Positions 31,441 to 41,220 of a DNA stretch of 64,000 nt are shown piece after piece. Source of the DNA: Phenylobacterium kunshanense. GTDB lineage: Bacteria > Pseudomonadota > Alphaproteobacteria > Caulobacterales > Caulobacteraceae. The position numbers were made by a program, and so were the translations under genes. The notes under the pieces were generated by a model. The model saw nothing but the letters and a program-made list of their open reading frames with translations. It was not told where the DNA came from and made no database searches. Position 1 is the stretch's first letter. Each line of letters begins with the position of its first letter. The stretch covers positions 310,001 through 374,000 of the forward strand of contig NZ_QFYS01000001.1 of assembly GCF_003254525.1 (NCBI RefSeq), written 5' to 3'.

Positions 31441-34200
31441 CTATCTTGGCGTGCTCCGTTCCCCTGTCCCGGCAAACGCTGCGTGAGGCGGCTGCGGGGT
31501 GGGCGCGCCGCCCCGAAACGCAAGGCGCATCTGCTTTTCGGCTTCGATCACGGCAAAGAAGGTGGCGCCGACGGCGACGATAATGAGGCCATCCAGCAGC
31601 GGCACCGCGCGTGTGCCGAACACCTGCTGAAGCGGCGGCAGGTAGGTGAAGAGGAACTGCGCCGCCGTCACAGCTAAAACGCACGCCCATACGACCGGAG
31701 TCCCCTTGGCCGCCTTCCAGGTCAGCGACGCGCCGTAGATGTTGCGGATGAAGAAGAGGTGGAAGATCTCCAGCACCACGAGCGTGTTGACGGCCATGGT
31801 GCGGGCAAGCTCGGGGACGTAGCCCTTGTCCACCGCGTAGGCATAGACGCCGAACACCGCGGCCAGGAACAGGCCCGAGACTAGGACGACGTGCCAGATC
31901 AGTTCACCGGTCAGCAGCGGCTCCTCGCGCCGCCGGGGCGGGCGCCGCATCGTGTTCTCTTCGGTGGGCTCGAAGGCCAGCGCGATGCCCAGGGTCACTG
32001 CGGTGACCAGATTGACCCACAGGATCTGCACCGCCGTGACGGGCAGGGCCATGCCGGCGAGCAACGCGACGATGATGGTCATCGCCTCGCCGGCGTTGGT
32101 GGGCAGCGTCCAGCTGATGACCTTCTTGATGTTGTCATAGACCGTCCGACCCTCCCGGACGGCTGCGGCGATGGACGCGAAGTTGTCGTCGGCGAGGACG
32201 ATCTCGGCGGCCTCCTTCGCGGCCTCGCTCCCCTTCTGTCCCATGGCGATGCCCGCGTCCGCGCGCTTCAGGGCCGGCGCGTCGTTCACGCCGTCGCCCG
32301 TCATCGCGACGACCAGCCCGTGCGACTGCAGAGCCGTGACCAGCCTCAACTTGTGCTCGGGACTGGTCCTGGCGAAGACGTCGGCTTCGACGATGGCCGC
32401 GGCGAGCTCAGCGTCGTCCAGACGGTCGAGATCCGTTCCGGTCAGCACCTCGTTCGGGTTCCGCAATCCGATATGGCGCGCGATGGCCGCCGCCGTGCCG
32501 GCGTGATCGCCGGTGATCATCTTCACGCGGATTCCTGCGCCATGACATTCCGCCACCGCCGCGACCGCCTCCGGACGCGGCGGGTCGATGAGGCCGACCA
32601 GGCCGATGAAGGTCATCTGACCCTCGAGATCGCTGGGATCGAGCTTGGCATGGCCGTCGGGAGCGGCTTTGACGGCGAAGCCGATCACCCGCTGGCCCTC
32701 GGCGGCGATCTCCTCCACCCGTTGGATCCAGTAGTCAGTGTCCAGCGGCTCGACCCCGGCTCCGGGCCGCCGCTCCGTGGAGCACATGGCCAGGATTCGT
32801 TCGGGCGCGCCCTTGACGTGGATCCAGGTGCGGCCGCCCGGATCGCGGTCGAGCGAGGCCATGTACCGGTGAGCGGCGTCGAACGGGATGGTGTCGACCC
32901 GGGTCCACTCGGCGAAGGCGTTCGGCCCGTGGCCGGTGATCTTGCCCGCAAGCGCCTTCAGGGCGCCCTCCATGGGGTCGCCCTCGACGGTCCATCCGCG
33001 TTCGTCGTTCCGCAGGGCGGCGTCATTGCAGAGGGCGGCCGCGCGCGCGAAGGCGTCCAGCAGGTCGTGCTCGGCGGGGTCTACCTCCGCATCGGCCAAG
33101 CGGATGCTCCCCTCGGGCGCATAGCCGTTGCCGGCGACAGAATAGGTGTGGCTGGCGCTGGCGAGCGTCGCCGCCATCATCTCGTTGCGGGTGAGGGTGC
33201 CGGTCTTGTCGGTGCAGATGACCGACACCGAACCCAGGGTCTCGATGGCCGGCAACCGCCGGACGATCGCGTTGCGGCGAGCCATCGCCTGGACCCCGAC
33301 GGCCAGGGTGATGGTCAGAACGGCGGGCAGGCCCTCCGGGATGGCCGCGACCGACAGGCCGACGACGATCATGAACAGTCCGGCGAAATCCTCGTGGCCG
33401 ACGAAGTAGCCGTAGACGAGCAGGCTGGCGGCGATCAGCAGGATGAAGACGGTAAGCCATCGCGCGAAGCGGTCCATCTGCCGGACCAGCGGCGTGGTGA
33501 GGGTCTGGACCTGCGCGAGCATGCCGCTGATGCGGCCGATCTCGGTGGCCGCTCCGGTCGCGACCACGAGTCCACGGCCGGCGCCGGCGGCCACCAGGGT
33601 GCCGCTGAAGGCCATGCTCGACCGGTCGCCAATGGACGCTTCGGCTGCCACAGGTCGAGTTCCCTTGTCGACCGGGACGGACTCTCCGGTGAGGATCGCT
33701 TCCTCAAGGCGCAGTCCGTTCGCCGTGACGAGGCGCAGGTCCGCCGGGACCTTCTCGCCGGCCTCCAGGAGGACGATGTCGCCCGGGACGACGAGTGCGC
33801 TATCTATGCTCACGCGTTCGCCGCCGCGAAGCACCGTACACTTCGGCGCCAGCATCTGCCGAATGGCGTCCATGGCCTGTTCGGCCCGTCCCTCCTGGAT
33901 GAACCCGATGATCGCATTGGCGAGGACGACGGCCAGGATGACGCCCGTGTCGATCAGGTGACCCAGCGCAGCTGTGATCACGGCGGCGCCCAGCAGCACG
34001 TAGATGAGAAGGTGGTGGAACTGGGCCAACAAACGTCGGATCGCCGATCGGCCTGGAGCCGTTGGCAGTTCGTTGCGTCCATGGGCGGTCAACCGGCGGG
34101 CCGCTTCGTCGGGCGCAAGTCCTCGCGCGGTGCTGTCAAAGCGCTCCAGGGCGACCGCTTCGCTCACTGAATGCCAAGGCTCGGAGCCTGACGGGGCCAT
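31441..34200 (-). CDS. P-type cation-transporting ATPase (P2-type)
   Basis: A 919-residue protein. The ATG at 34200 follows AGGAGG by six bases. All P-type hallmarks are present: TGESVPVD, the phosphorylation motif DKTGTLTRNEM, and TGDGVNDAPALKRAD. It has the PEGLP motif in helix 4 and about ten membrane helices in a 4+6 arrangement. In helix 6 the usual NLVTD of calcium pumps reads NLVTA, so the ion is uncertain: calcium, sodium or protons. It is flanked by USP genes in one operon. Such pumps recur in hypoxia/USP clusters, where they may defend ion gradients when respiration fails. Confidence 0.9.
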   Translation of the reverse strand: MAPSGSEPWHSVSEAVALERFDSTARGLAPDEAARRLTAHGRNELPTAPGRSAIRRLLAQFHHLLIYVLLGAAVITAALGHLIDTGVILAVVLANAIIGFIQEGRAEQAMDAIRQMLAPKCTVLRGGERVSIDSALVVPGDIVLLEAGEKVPADLRLVTANGLRLEEAILTGESVPVDKGTRPVAAEASIGDRSSMAFSGTLVAAGAGRGLVVATGAATEIGRISGMLAQVQTLTTPLVRQMDRFARWLTVFILLIAASLLVYGYFVGHEDFAGLFMIVVGLSVAAIPEGLPAVLTITLAVGVQAMARRNAIVRRLPAIETLGSVSVICTDKTGTLTRNEMMAATLASASHTYSVAGNGYAPEGSIRLADAEVDPAEHDLLDAFARAAALCNDAALRNDERGWTVEGDPMEGALKALAGKITGHGPNAFAEWTRVDTIPFDAAHRYMASLDRDPGGRTWIHVKGAPERILAMCSTERRPGAGVEPLDTDYWIQRVEEIAAEGQRVIGFAVKAAPDGHAKLDPSDLEGQMTFIGLVGLIDPPRPEAVAAVAECHGAGIRVKMITGDHAGTAAAIARHIGLRNPNEVLTGTDLDRLDDAELAAAIVEADVFARTSPEHKLRLVTALQSHGLVVAMTGDGVNDAPALKRADAGIAMGQKGSEAAKEAAEIVLADDNFASIAAAVREGRTVYDNIKKVISWTLPTNAGEAMTIIVALLAGMALPVTAVQILWVNLVTAVTLGIALAFEPTEENTMRRPPRRREEPLLTGELIWHVVLVSGLFLAAVFGVYAYAVDKGYVPELARTMAVNTLVVLEIFHLFFIRNIYGASLTWKAAKGTPVVWACVLAVTAAQFLFTYLPPLQQVFGTRAVPLLDGLIIVAVGATFFAVIEAEKQMRLAFRGGAPTPQPPHAAFAGTGERSTPR

Positions 34201-34240
34201 CCACGTCCTCCTTCCAGATGTGGCGCCGGCGGCGCCCGGC

Positions 34241-35152
34241 TCAGGCCGACTGTGCGCTGCGGGCAGCCCGGGGCTCGCGGATGAGGAGGACGTCGCCGGG
34301 CGCCCACTCGAGCAGCCGCTTGGCCGTCCCGCCGAGCCGCTTGTCGAACATCCCGCCCTGCCCGTGGGTGCCGACGACGACGAGGTCGACGTCCCTGTCC
34401 AGCATGTAGTCGCGCACCAGAACCTCAGGCGCACCGTGCTCGACCAGAACGCTCACGCGGGCTCGAGCTTCCCAGGTCAACTGGGAACGCTCCATGAAAT
34501 CCTCGCAGGCCTTCCGTTCGTGCTCGCGCCACTGATCCCGGAAGTCGCCCTTGTCGAGGAACCCCGGGAAGGGGACCTCCCACGCGTGCAGGACTGTGAT
34601 CGGCGCGCTGGGGAAGAACCTGTCCGCGGCCGTCAACGCGTATTGGGAGGACTCCGAGAAGTCCGTGGCGACGAGAATCTCGCCGTAATATTCGACGCGG
34701 CCCTTGACGATCAGCAACGGGACAGGCGTCTGGCGTGCGAGCTTGTCGACGGTAGAGCCCAGGAAATAGCGTCCGAAGGTCTGGTCTCTCGCGACACCCG
34801 TGACGATCAGCTCCGCGCCCACGTCGCGCGCCACCGCGTCGATGGTCGTGGAGGGATCCCCTTCCACCACGTGCAGGTCGGCGTCCTTGAAGACATCGCC
34901 GAAGTCCCGACGGATGCGCGCTGCGGCGAGCGCTTCCGGACCCGGCGGGCGCCGCCAGCTGTGCGGCTCGAAGGGCTCGTCTCGGATGGCCTCCTCAGGC
35001 TTGGGTTCGATGACCGTCAAGACAACCAGCTTGGCATGCCAGAGCTTCGCCAGCTGGATCGCCCGATCCGTCGCCCGGTCGCAGCGGCTGCTCAGATCCG
35101 TCGCCAATAGGATGGTTCCTGGAGGGCCTTTGGTCCACGTGGGGTCGGTCAT
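34241..35152 (-). CDS. Tandem universal stress protein (UspA family)
   Basis: A 303-residue protein starting at the ATG at 35152. The open frame continues about 45 codons upstream, but with Arg/Lys-rich noise. Domain 1 has TILLATDLSSRCDRATDRAI and ends FGRYFLGSTVDKLAR. Domain 2 has EILVATDFSESSQYALTAAD and ends with VVVGTHGQGGMFDKRLGGTA, a good ATP-binding motif. It is the first gene of the leftward operon and lies next to the shared regulatory region. Confidence 0.9.
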   Translation of the reverse strand: MTDPTWTKGPPGTILLATDLSSRCDRATDRAIQLAKLWHAKLVVLTVIEPKPEEAIRDEPFEPHSWRRPPGPEALAAARIRRDFGDVFKDADLHVVEGDPSTTIDAVARDVGAELIVTGVARDQTFGRYFLGSTVDKLARQTPVPLLIVKGRVEYYGEILVATDFSESSQYALTAADRFFPSAPITVLHAWEVPFPGFLDKGDFRDQWREHERKACEDFMERSQLTWEARARVSVLVEHGAPEVLVRDYMLDRDVDLVVVGTHGQGGMFDKRLGGTAKRLLEWAPGDVLLIREPRAARSAQSA

Positions 35153-35213
35153 GTGATCGCCTCGCTGTTGAGCCTGTGTCTCGTCTTCTTGTGGTTGATC
35201 GGCCCAGCGTGCC

Positions 35214-35327
35214 TTGACCTGGCGCAAGCGGCGGGAGGCCTTGCGACGTTTCAGACCAATGGTCCTGGGCGCCCGCTTCCGCGCCAAACCTCAGCCGAGA
35301 TCCCGATGGTCGGATTGACCAGGCTCA
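35214..35327. promoter_or_regulatory. Two FNR/FixK-like boxes in the divergent promoter region
   Basis: TTGACCAGGCTCAA at 35314-35327 has a perfect TTGA-N6-TCAA core, and TTGACCTGGCGCAA at 35214-35227 differs from it by one core base. They lie exactly 100 bases apart in the 283-base gap between the divergent USP and phosphoketolase genes. Each sits 60 to 110 bases from one of the two start codons. FNR/FixK-type regulators recognise this core and act under low oxygen, so both operons are probably induced by hypoxia. Confidence 0.55.
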
Positions 35328-35435
35328 AGGCGTCCCGCCGCGTGACCGGTCAGGCTGCCGACGATCACGCGCCAGCCGCGCCGGTCGAAGGGAGACGCCC
35401 TTGACGCGCAACGACTATGTCCGGAGGAAACCGTC

Positions 35436-37790
35436 ATGACCTTCGAGGACTGGGCCAACGGATACGGCGTCATCCGACATACACCGGAGACGCGGGCCCG
35501 CGTGCGCGGCCTCGCGACCAGGCTGGTGTCGGACGGGCGCGCCCGAAGCGAAGCAGATGTCTTCGCCGTGCTCGCGGCGGCCGACCGGTTGACGAGCGCC
35601 GTCATGTGGACGGTCGTGCACATGACCTACGCTGATCGCGTGGACCTCTCCGGCGCGCCGCTGCCCGCGGAAGCCTTCAAGGTCGCGCCGGAGGGCCACA
35701 CCGGCGGCGCGCTGAACGTAGCGCCGGCCTATGTGGGCTACCTGGCAGCAAACGTCCTCTCCGCAACGACCCGCGCCTGGATTCTCGGCCAGGGACATTG
35801 CGTCGCCGCGGTCGAGGCCGCCAACGCGCTGGTCGACAATCTCTCCGCGGCCCAGCAGGGGCGGTACGGTGCGCACGAGGAGGGTCTCAGCCGGCTGTGC
35901 GCCGACTTCTACAGCTATGCCATCGGGTCCGACGGTCGACCCAGCGCGCCGCTTGGAAGTCATGTGAATCCTCACACGGCGGGCGGCATATCCGAGGGCG
36001 GCTACCTCGGGTTCGCGGAAATCCAGTACGCCCATATGCCGCTGCCCGGCGAGCGGCTCGTCGCCATCCTGAGCGACGGCGCGTTCGAGGAGCAGCGGGG
36101 CAGCGACTGGTCGGAGCGCTGGTGGCGCGGCGAAGACTGCGGCCTGGTCGCGCCGATGATGGTGCTGAACGGCCGCCGCATCGAGCAGCGCACGGAAGTG
36201 GCCCAGGACGGCGGCGCCGCCTGGCTCGGCCGGCACCTGGACGTCAACGGCTTCGACCCGATCACGATCGACGGCCGCGATCCGGCCGCCTACGCCTGGG
36301 CCGTTCTGGAGTCGGAGGCACGGCTCAGCCTCGCCGGTGCGGAACGGATCGCGGGTCGCGCCGACTATCCCGTGCGTCTGCCCTTCATCATCGCATCGAC
36401 GGTAAAGGGCTTTGGCTTCCCCGGCGCGGGCACGAACGCCGCCCACAACCTTCCGCTTGGTGCGGTCCCCCGCACCGACGCATCCGGCCGGGCGGCTTTC
36501 CATGCCGCGGCCGCCGCGTTGCATGTGTCCCCTGGAATGCTGAGCGCGGCGCGCGAGGCGTTTCTCGGGCACGCGGCGCAAGGTCGCCCGAAGGAGCGCG
36601 ACCACGCGCTGGCGCATCGGAACCCGGCCGCGCCTGTCGTGCCCGCCTCACAGGCGCCCTCACAGGGCGCGGCCTCGGCGATGGCCGCGATGGACGCCTG
36701 GTTCGTGGACTTCGTCCAGGCCAACCCGGGCCACCGGTTCCGGGTGGGCAACCCGGACGAGCTGAGCAGCAACCAGATGGGGCGGACGCTCGAGCGCCTT
36801 AAGCACCGCGTCAACAGCCCAGAGGCCGGCGCGCCGGAGTCGGTCACCGGCGCGGTCATCACGGCCCTTAACGAGGAGGCGGTGATCGGCGCCGCGCTGG
36901 GCAACAAGGGCGGCCTGAACCTCGCGGTCTCCTACGAGGCGTTCGCCGTGAAGATGCTGGGTGCGCTTCGCCAGGACATCATCTTCGCGCGCCAGCAGGT
37001 CGAGGCAGGCCGGCCGCCGCAATGGATCGGCATGCCGCTCGTGGTCACCTCCCACACCTGGGAGAATGGCAAGAACCAGCAATCCCACCAGGACCCCACG
37101 ATCGGCGAGGCGCTACTCGGCGAGATGTCGGACGTTTCGCGCGTCCTCTTCCCCGTGGACGCCGCGACCGCTGTGGAGGCGCTCCGGACGATCTACGCGG
37201 ACAGGGGGGTCGTCGCCTGCATCGTGGCGTCAAAGCGGCCCACGGCTTGCGTGTTTCAGCCGAAGGCGGCCCACGCGGCCATGGGCTGCGGGGCGGCCGA
37301 GGTGGAGGCAGATCCCGACGCTGAGCTGCAGCTCGTGGCGGTGGGCGCGTATCAATTGGCGGAGGCCCGGCGGGCCGCCGAGCGGCTGCGGGCGAGGGGC
37401 CGCCGGACAAGCGTCGCCTGTATTCTCGAACCCGGCCGGTTGCGCGCGCCGCGGGACGAGTACGAGGCCCGCTTCGTCATGGGAGACACGGAGCTGAAGG
37501 CGCTCTTCCCGGAAGGTCTCCCGAGGGTCCTCATCAGCCACACCCGCCCTGAGCCCCTGCTGGGTGTGCTCCGCCGTATCGACGGCGGCCCGGCGCGCCT
37601 GCGGGCGCATGGCTACGTCAGCCGGGGCGGGACCTTGGACATTGCCGGGATGCAATTCGCGAACCGCTGCACCTGGGCGCACCTGGTGGCCTCGGCGGCT
37701 GAGGTGTTGGGGCTTAGGCTCGAAGAGCTGCTCGACGCCCCGGAACAGGATGCCGTGCTGGGCCGCGGGAGTCCGGCGGTTCTGCGGTGA
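35436..37790 (+). CDS. Phosphoketolase-family enzyme (possibly a xylulose-5-phosphate epimerase variant)
   Basis: A 784-residue protein. The ATG at 35436 follows GGAGG. Family landmarks include KVAPEGHTGGALN near 85-97, SHVNPHTAGGISEGGYLGFA near 175, and QDPTIGEALLGEM and VFQPKAAHA in the second half. The TPP-binding GDGExE motif of true phosphoketolases is replaced by SDGAFEEQ near residue 213, so cofactor binding or chemistry may differ. Some RefSeq entries call such variants xylulose 5-phosphate 3-epimerase. As a phosphoketolase it would split xylulose-5-P to acetyl-P for AckA. It leads the rightward operon. Confidence 0.78.
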   Translation: MTFEDWANGYGVIRHTPETRARVRGLATRLVSDGRARSEADVFAVLAAADRLTSAVMWTVVHMTYADRVDLSGAPLPAEAFKVAPEGHTGGALNVAPAYVGYLAANVLSATTRAWILGQGHCVAAVEAANALVDNLSAAQQGRYGAHEEGLSRLCADFYSYAIGSDGRPSAPLGSHVNPHTAGGISEGGYLGFAEIQYAHMPLPGERLVAILSDGAFEEQRGSDWSERWWRGEDCGLVAPMMVLNGRRIEQRTEVAQDGGAAWLGRHLDVNGFDPITIDGRDPAAYAWAVLESEARLSLAGAERIAGRADYPVRLPFIIASTVKGFGFPGAGTNAAHNLPLGAVPRTDASGRAAFHAAAAALHVSPGMLSAAREAFLGHAAQGRPKERDHALAHRNPAAPVVPASQAPSQGAASAMAAMDAWFVDFVQANPGHRFRVGNPDELSSNQMGRTLERLKHRVNSPEAGAPESVTGAVITALNEEAVIGAALGNKGGLNLAVSYEAFAVKMLGALRQDIIFARQQVEAGRPPQWIGMPLVVTSHTWENGKNQQSHQDPTIGEALLGEMSDVSRVLFPVDAATAVEALRTIYADRGVVACIVASKRPTACVFQPKAAHAAMGCGAAEVEADPDAELQLVAVGAYQLAEARRAAERLRARGRRTSVACILEPGRLRAPRDEYEARFVMGDTELKALFPEGLPRVLISHTRPEPLLGVLRRIDGGPARLRAHGYVSRGGTLDIAGMQFANRCTWAHLVASAAEVLGLRLEELLDAPEQDAVLGRGSPAVLR

Positions 37791-37883
37791 CTGCGCCCGG
37801 TTCTGGCTTCGTTGGCTCCGGATCAGTACCTAGGGGTGGGCCCCAGCTGTCGCGGGATGCAGGCGCCCGGTACCCCTACCGGC

Positions 37884-38291
37884 ATGGTTGCAGGCGCGAA
37901 AATCTTGCCGGCTCTGGTGGGCGCCGCCGCGATTCTGAGCGCCTCGGCTGCGGCTGAGGCCTCCGTCTGCACCGGCAGCCCGCCTGCGAAGGGCGCGGAG
38001 GTGCACGGCCCTGTCCTGCACGTGACCGATGCGCGGCGGGTTTGCGTCGCGACCGGGGCCAATCCCGCGGATTGGATCGAGCTGCGCCTGGCGGACGTCC
38101 CCGGGCGAGGGGCCTGGACCCACGAGGGTCGCGGGGCGCTAATGGCGGCCGCCTTCTCCGAGAACGTCACCTGTACGGTGCTGCGTCGGAGGCGCGGCGA
38201 GGCGCTGGCGATCTGTCATCTAGACGGCGTGTCGATCGGGCGGCGCGCACAGCAATCGGACATCGTGGCCGCGGGCCGGGCCTGGCGCTAG
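37884..38291 (+). CDS. Small exported protein, possibly SNase-like
   Basis: About 135 residues from the ATG at 37884. In-frame ATGs at 37812 and 37857 are possible starts. A signal peptide is evident (ILPALVGAAAILSASAAAEA). The mature part has four cysteines and the strand order VHGPVLHVTDARRVCVA, then WIELRLADVPGRGAW and SENVTCTVLRRRRGEALAICHL. This resembles staphylococcal-nuclease-like OB folds of alphaproteobacteria, but catalytic residues are not clear. It lies between the phosphoketolase and the RNase. Confidence 0.5.
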   Translation: MVAGAKILPALVGAAAILSASAAAEASVCTGSPPAKGAEVHGPVLHVTDARRVCVATGANPADWIELRLADVPGRGAWTHEGRGALMAAAFSENVTCTVLRRRRGEALAICHLDGVSIGRRAQQSDIVAAGRAWR

Positions 38292-38344
38292 GCCGCGACT
38301 GCACCCGCCAAGCCCTGCCGTCGCCGCCAATCTCGGAGCCTTGG

Positions 38345-39712
38345 ATGTCATCACCCCACCTCAGATTTCTCGGTGGCGCAGGCACCGTCACGGGGTCGCG
38401 CCATCTCCTGTCGCTGGGCGGCCGCAAGCTCCTCGTCGATTGTGGTCTCTTCCAAGGCCTGAAGGCGCTGCGGCTGAAGAACTGGGCGCGCTTTCCCGTG
38501 GAGCCGGCGGAGATCGACGGCGTCGTGATCACCCACGCTCACCTCGACCATTCCGGCTACCTGCCCAAGCTGTCGCATGAGGGCTTCGACGGGCCAGCTT
38601 ACTGCACGCCAGCCACCGCCGACCTCTGTGAACTCCTGCTCCTGGACAGCGCCAAGATCCAGGAGAGTGACGCCGAGTTCGCCAACCGCCACGGCTTCTC
38701 GAAGCACCACCCCGCGCTGCCTCTCTACGGCAAGCGGGCTGCGCTGAAGGCGCTCCGCCTGCTGGAGCCGCGAGCATTCGATCGGGCGCACGACCTCGGC
38801 CATGGCGCGACGCTGCGCCTTCGACGAGCGGGGCACATCCTCGGCGCGGCCACCGCCGAGGTCCGATGGGGCGGCCGGACCGTCGTATTCTCTGGCGACC
38901 TCGGGCGCTACGACGATCCGCTGATGCCGGACCCGGAGGCCGTTGGCTCGGCCGATTACCTCGTGGTCGAGTCCACCTATGGTGACCGGGAGCACCCCAA
39001 GGTCGCCCCGGCTGATGCGCTCCTGGAGGTGATCGAGCGGACCAGCCGCCGTGGCGGGACCGTGATTATCCCCGCGTTCGCGGTCGGGCGGGCGCAGGAA
39101 CTGCTCTATCTCTGCTGGAAGCTGAAGCAGAGCGGGCGCCTGCCGCTGACCCCCATCTTTCTCGACAGCCCGATGGCGATCAACGCGACCGGCCTGCTGC
39201 AGCACCATCTCGATGATCACCGCCTCTCGGCCGAAGCGTGCGCGCAGGCGATGTCGGTCGCCACCTACGTCGACGACGTGGAGCAGTCGAAGGCGCTGAG
39301 CCACAACACCATGCCGAAGGTCATCATCTCGGCGAGCGGCATGGCGACCGGCGGACGCGTGCTCCACCATATGAAGGCGTTCGGTTCGAACCCGAAGAAC
39401 ACCTTGCTCTTCGCCGGCTACCAGGCCGCCGGCACGCGCGGTGAGGCGCTTATCAACGGCGCCCGCGAGGTGAAGATCCACGGCGCCTGGGTCCCGATCC
39501 GCGCGGAGGTCGACAATCTGCCGATGCTTTCGGCGCACGCCGACGCCGGCGAGATCCTGCGCTGGCTGGGCGGGTTCGAGCGCCCGCCCGAACGGACCTT
39601 CATCGTGCACGGGGAGGCCAACGGCTCCGAAGCGCTCAAGCTCCGGATCGAGAGCGAGCTGGGCTGGGACTGTGTTATCCCGCAGGAGGGCGAGGAGCAC
39701 GTTCTGCGATGA
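38345..39712 (+). CDS. Metallo-beta-lactamase/beta-CASP RNA-processing hydrolase
   Basis: A 455-residue protein starting at the ATG at 38345. The zinc motif THAHLDHSG (H64, H66, D68, H69) is followed by a beta-CASP domain and the C-terminal RMMBL part (SAHADAGEIL, then VHGE). SGDLGRYDDPLM and VVESTYGDREH are also typical. It belongs to the CPSF-like RNases that cut single-stranded RNA. The start of the phosphorylase overlaps its stop (ATGA), so RNA breakdown and nucleotide phosphorolysis are translationally linked. Confidence 0.92.
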   Translation: MSSPHLRFLGGAGTVTGSRHLLSLGGRKLLVDCGLFQGLKALRLKNWARFPVEPAEIDGVVITHAHLDHSGYLPKLSHEGFDGPAYCTPATADLCELLLLDSAKIQESDAEFANRHGFSKHHPALPLYGKRAALKALRLLEPRAFDRAHDLGHGATLRLRRAGHILGAATAEVRWGGRTVVFSGDLGRYDDPLMPDPEAVGSADYLVVESTYGDREHPKVAPADALLEVIERTSRRGGTVIIPAFAVGRAQELLYLCWKLKQSGRLPLTPIFLDSPMAINATGLLQHHLDDHRLSAEACAQAMSVATYVDDVEQSKALSHNTMPKVIISASGMATGGRVLHHMKAFGSNPKNTLLFAGYQAAGTRGEALINGAREVKIHGAWVPIRAEVDNLPMLSAHADAGEILRWLGGFERPPERTFIVHGEANGSEALKLRIESELGWDCVIPQEGEEHVLR

Positions 39713-41220
39713 CCAATCTCACGGCGCCGCCCACGGTGCGCGCCCGCCGCCTGAAGCTCCTCACCCAACACGACGCCATCGTGCTCATGCACGAGGACTG
39801 CGCCGTATGCCGCTCCGAGGGCCACGCGCCCCGCGCGCAGGTGATGCTCAGCGCCGGCGGTCGCGAGGTGATGGCGACCCTTTACCAGATCGGCAACGGG
39901 CTTGTGGCCCCGGGCGAAGCCGGCCTGTCGGAGGCGGCCTGGCAGCGCCTGGGCCTCGACGACGGCGATGAGATCCTCATCCGCCACCCGCCGGCGCTGG
40001 AGTCGCTGTCGAATGTGCGGCGCCGCATCCACGGCCGGCGCCTGGATGCCGGCGCCATGACCGGTATCGTTCGCGATGTTGCGGCCGGACGCTACACGGA
40101 TGTCCACCTCTCCGCGTTCCTGACGGCGTGCTCGGCGCTGCCTCTCGACGCCGAGGAAGTCATCCACCTGACCCGCGCCATGGTCGACGTCGGCGAGCGC
40201 CTCGAATGGGGCGCCGACGTGGTCGTCGACAAGCACTCCGTGGGAGGGCTTCCGGGGAATCGAACGACCCCTCTCGTCGTCGCGATCGTTGCTGCCCAGG
40301 GTCTGGTGATCCCGAAGACGTCCTCCCGGGCCATCACCTCGCCCGCCGGTACGGCCGACACCATGGAAACGCTCACCAATGTCGCGTTGGACCTCCCTTT
40401 GATGCGGCGGGTCGTGGAACAAGAGGGGGGCTGCCTGGCGTGGGGCGGCGCTGTCCAGCTGAGCCCTGCCGACGATGTCCTGATCCGGATCGAGCGCGTG
40501 CTCGACATCGACACCGTGGGCCAGCTGGTCGCCTCGGTGCTCTCCAAGAAGATCGCCGCCGGCTCCACGCACGTGGTGCTCGACATCCCGGTGGGACCCA
40601 CGGCCAAGGTCCGCTCGGATGACGAGGCGGCGACCGTGTCCGCCTCGTTGACGGCCGTGGCGGAAGCCTGCGGCCTGAAGGTGGTTTGCCTCCAGACCGA
40701 CGGCGGCCAGCCCGTGGGCCGCGGCATTGGTCCGGCCCTGGAGGCTCGCGACGTGCTCGCCGTGCTGCAGGGCGCGCCAGAGGCGCCCGCGGATCTGCGC
40801 CGGCGCGCCTGCCGCATCGCCGGCGCCGCCCTCGAGCTCGCCGGGCGGTGCGAGCCGGGGCAGGGGACCGCGGCTGCCGAGGAGACCCTTCGCGACGGCC
40901 GCGCCTGGCGCAAGTTCGTCGCCATCTGCGAAGCCCAAGGCGGCCTGAAGACGCCGCCGAGGTCCACCGTCAGCCGTCCCCTCCTTGCACGCCACGCCGG
41001 CCGGGTTTCCGGGGTGAACAATCGGACGCTCGCCAGATTGGCGAAACTCGCCGGCGCTCCGGACGACAAGGCGGCCGGCGTGGAGCTGCACGTGCGGCTG
41101 GGCGACGAGGTCGCCGCCGGCGAACCGCTGCTGACCGTGCACGCCGAGGCGCCAGGCGAGCTCGCCTATGCGCTGGACTACGCCGGCGCCAACCCCGAGA
41201 TGATTTCCGTGGAGGCCTGA
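39709..41220 (+). CDS. AMP/thymidine phosphorylase (NMP phosphorylase type)
   Basis: A 503-residue protein, longer than pyrimidine phosphorylases (about 440) because of an 85-residue N-terminal domain, as in archaeal AMP phosphorylase. It has the phosphate-binding KHSVGGLPGNRTTP and the KTSSRAITSPAGTADTMETL block, which also favours the AMP-phosphorylase branch. The likely reaction is NMP + phosphate to base + ribose 1,5-bisphosphate. It is coupled to the RNase upstream (ATGA) and to the PRPP synthetase downstream (TGATG). Deoxyuridine/thymidine activity is the alternative. Confidence 0.85.
   Translation: MTNLTAPPTVRARRLKLLTQHDAIVLMHEDCAVCRSEGHAPRAQVMLSAGGREVMATLYQIGNGLVAPGEAGLSEAAWQRLGLDDGDEILIRHPPALESLSNVRRRIHGRRLDAGAMTGIVRDVAAGRYTDVHLSAFLTACSALPLDAEEVIHLTRAMVDVGERLEWGADVVVDKHSVGGLPGNRTTPLVVAIVAAQGLVIPKTSSRAITSPAGTADTMETLTNVALDLPLMRRVVEQEGGCLAWGGAVQLSPADDVLIRIERVLDIDTVGQLVASVLSKKIAAGSTHVVLDIPVGPTAKVRSDDEAATVSASLTAVAEACGLKVVCLQTDGGQPVGRGIGPALEARDVLAVLQGAPEAPADLRRRACRIAGAALELAGRCEPGQGTAAAEETLRDGRAWRKFVAICEAQGGLKTPPRSTVSRPLLARHAGRVSGVNNRTLARLAKLAGAPDDKAAGVELHVRLGDEVAAGEPLLTVHAEAPGELAYALDYAGANPEMISVEA

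Noticed and set aside
31891..34170. A 759-codon plus-strand open frame.
   Set aside because: It lies wholly antisense to the P-type ATPase, whose motifs are complete. The plus-strand translation is rich in Gln/Asp/His/Arg noise.
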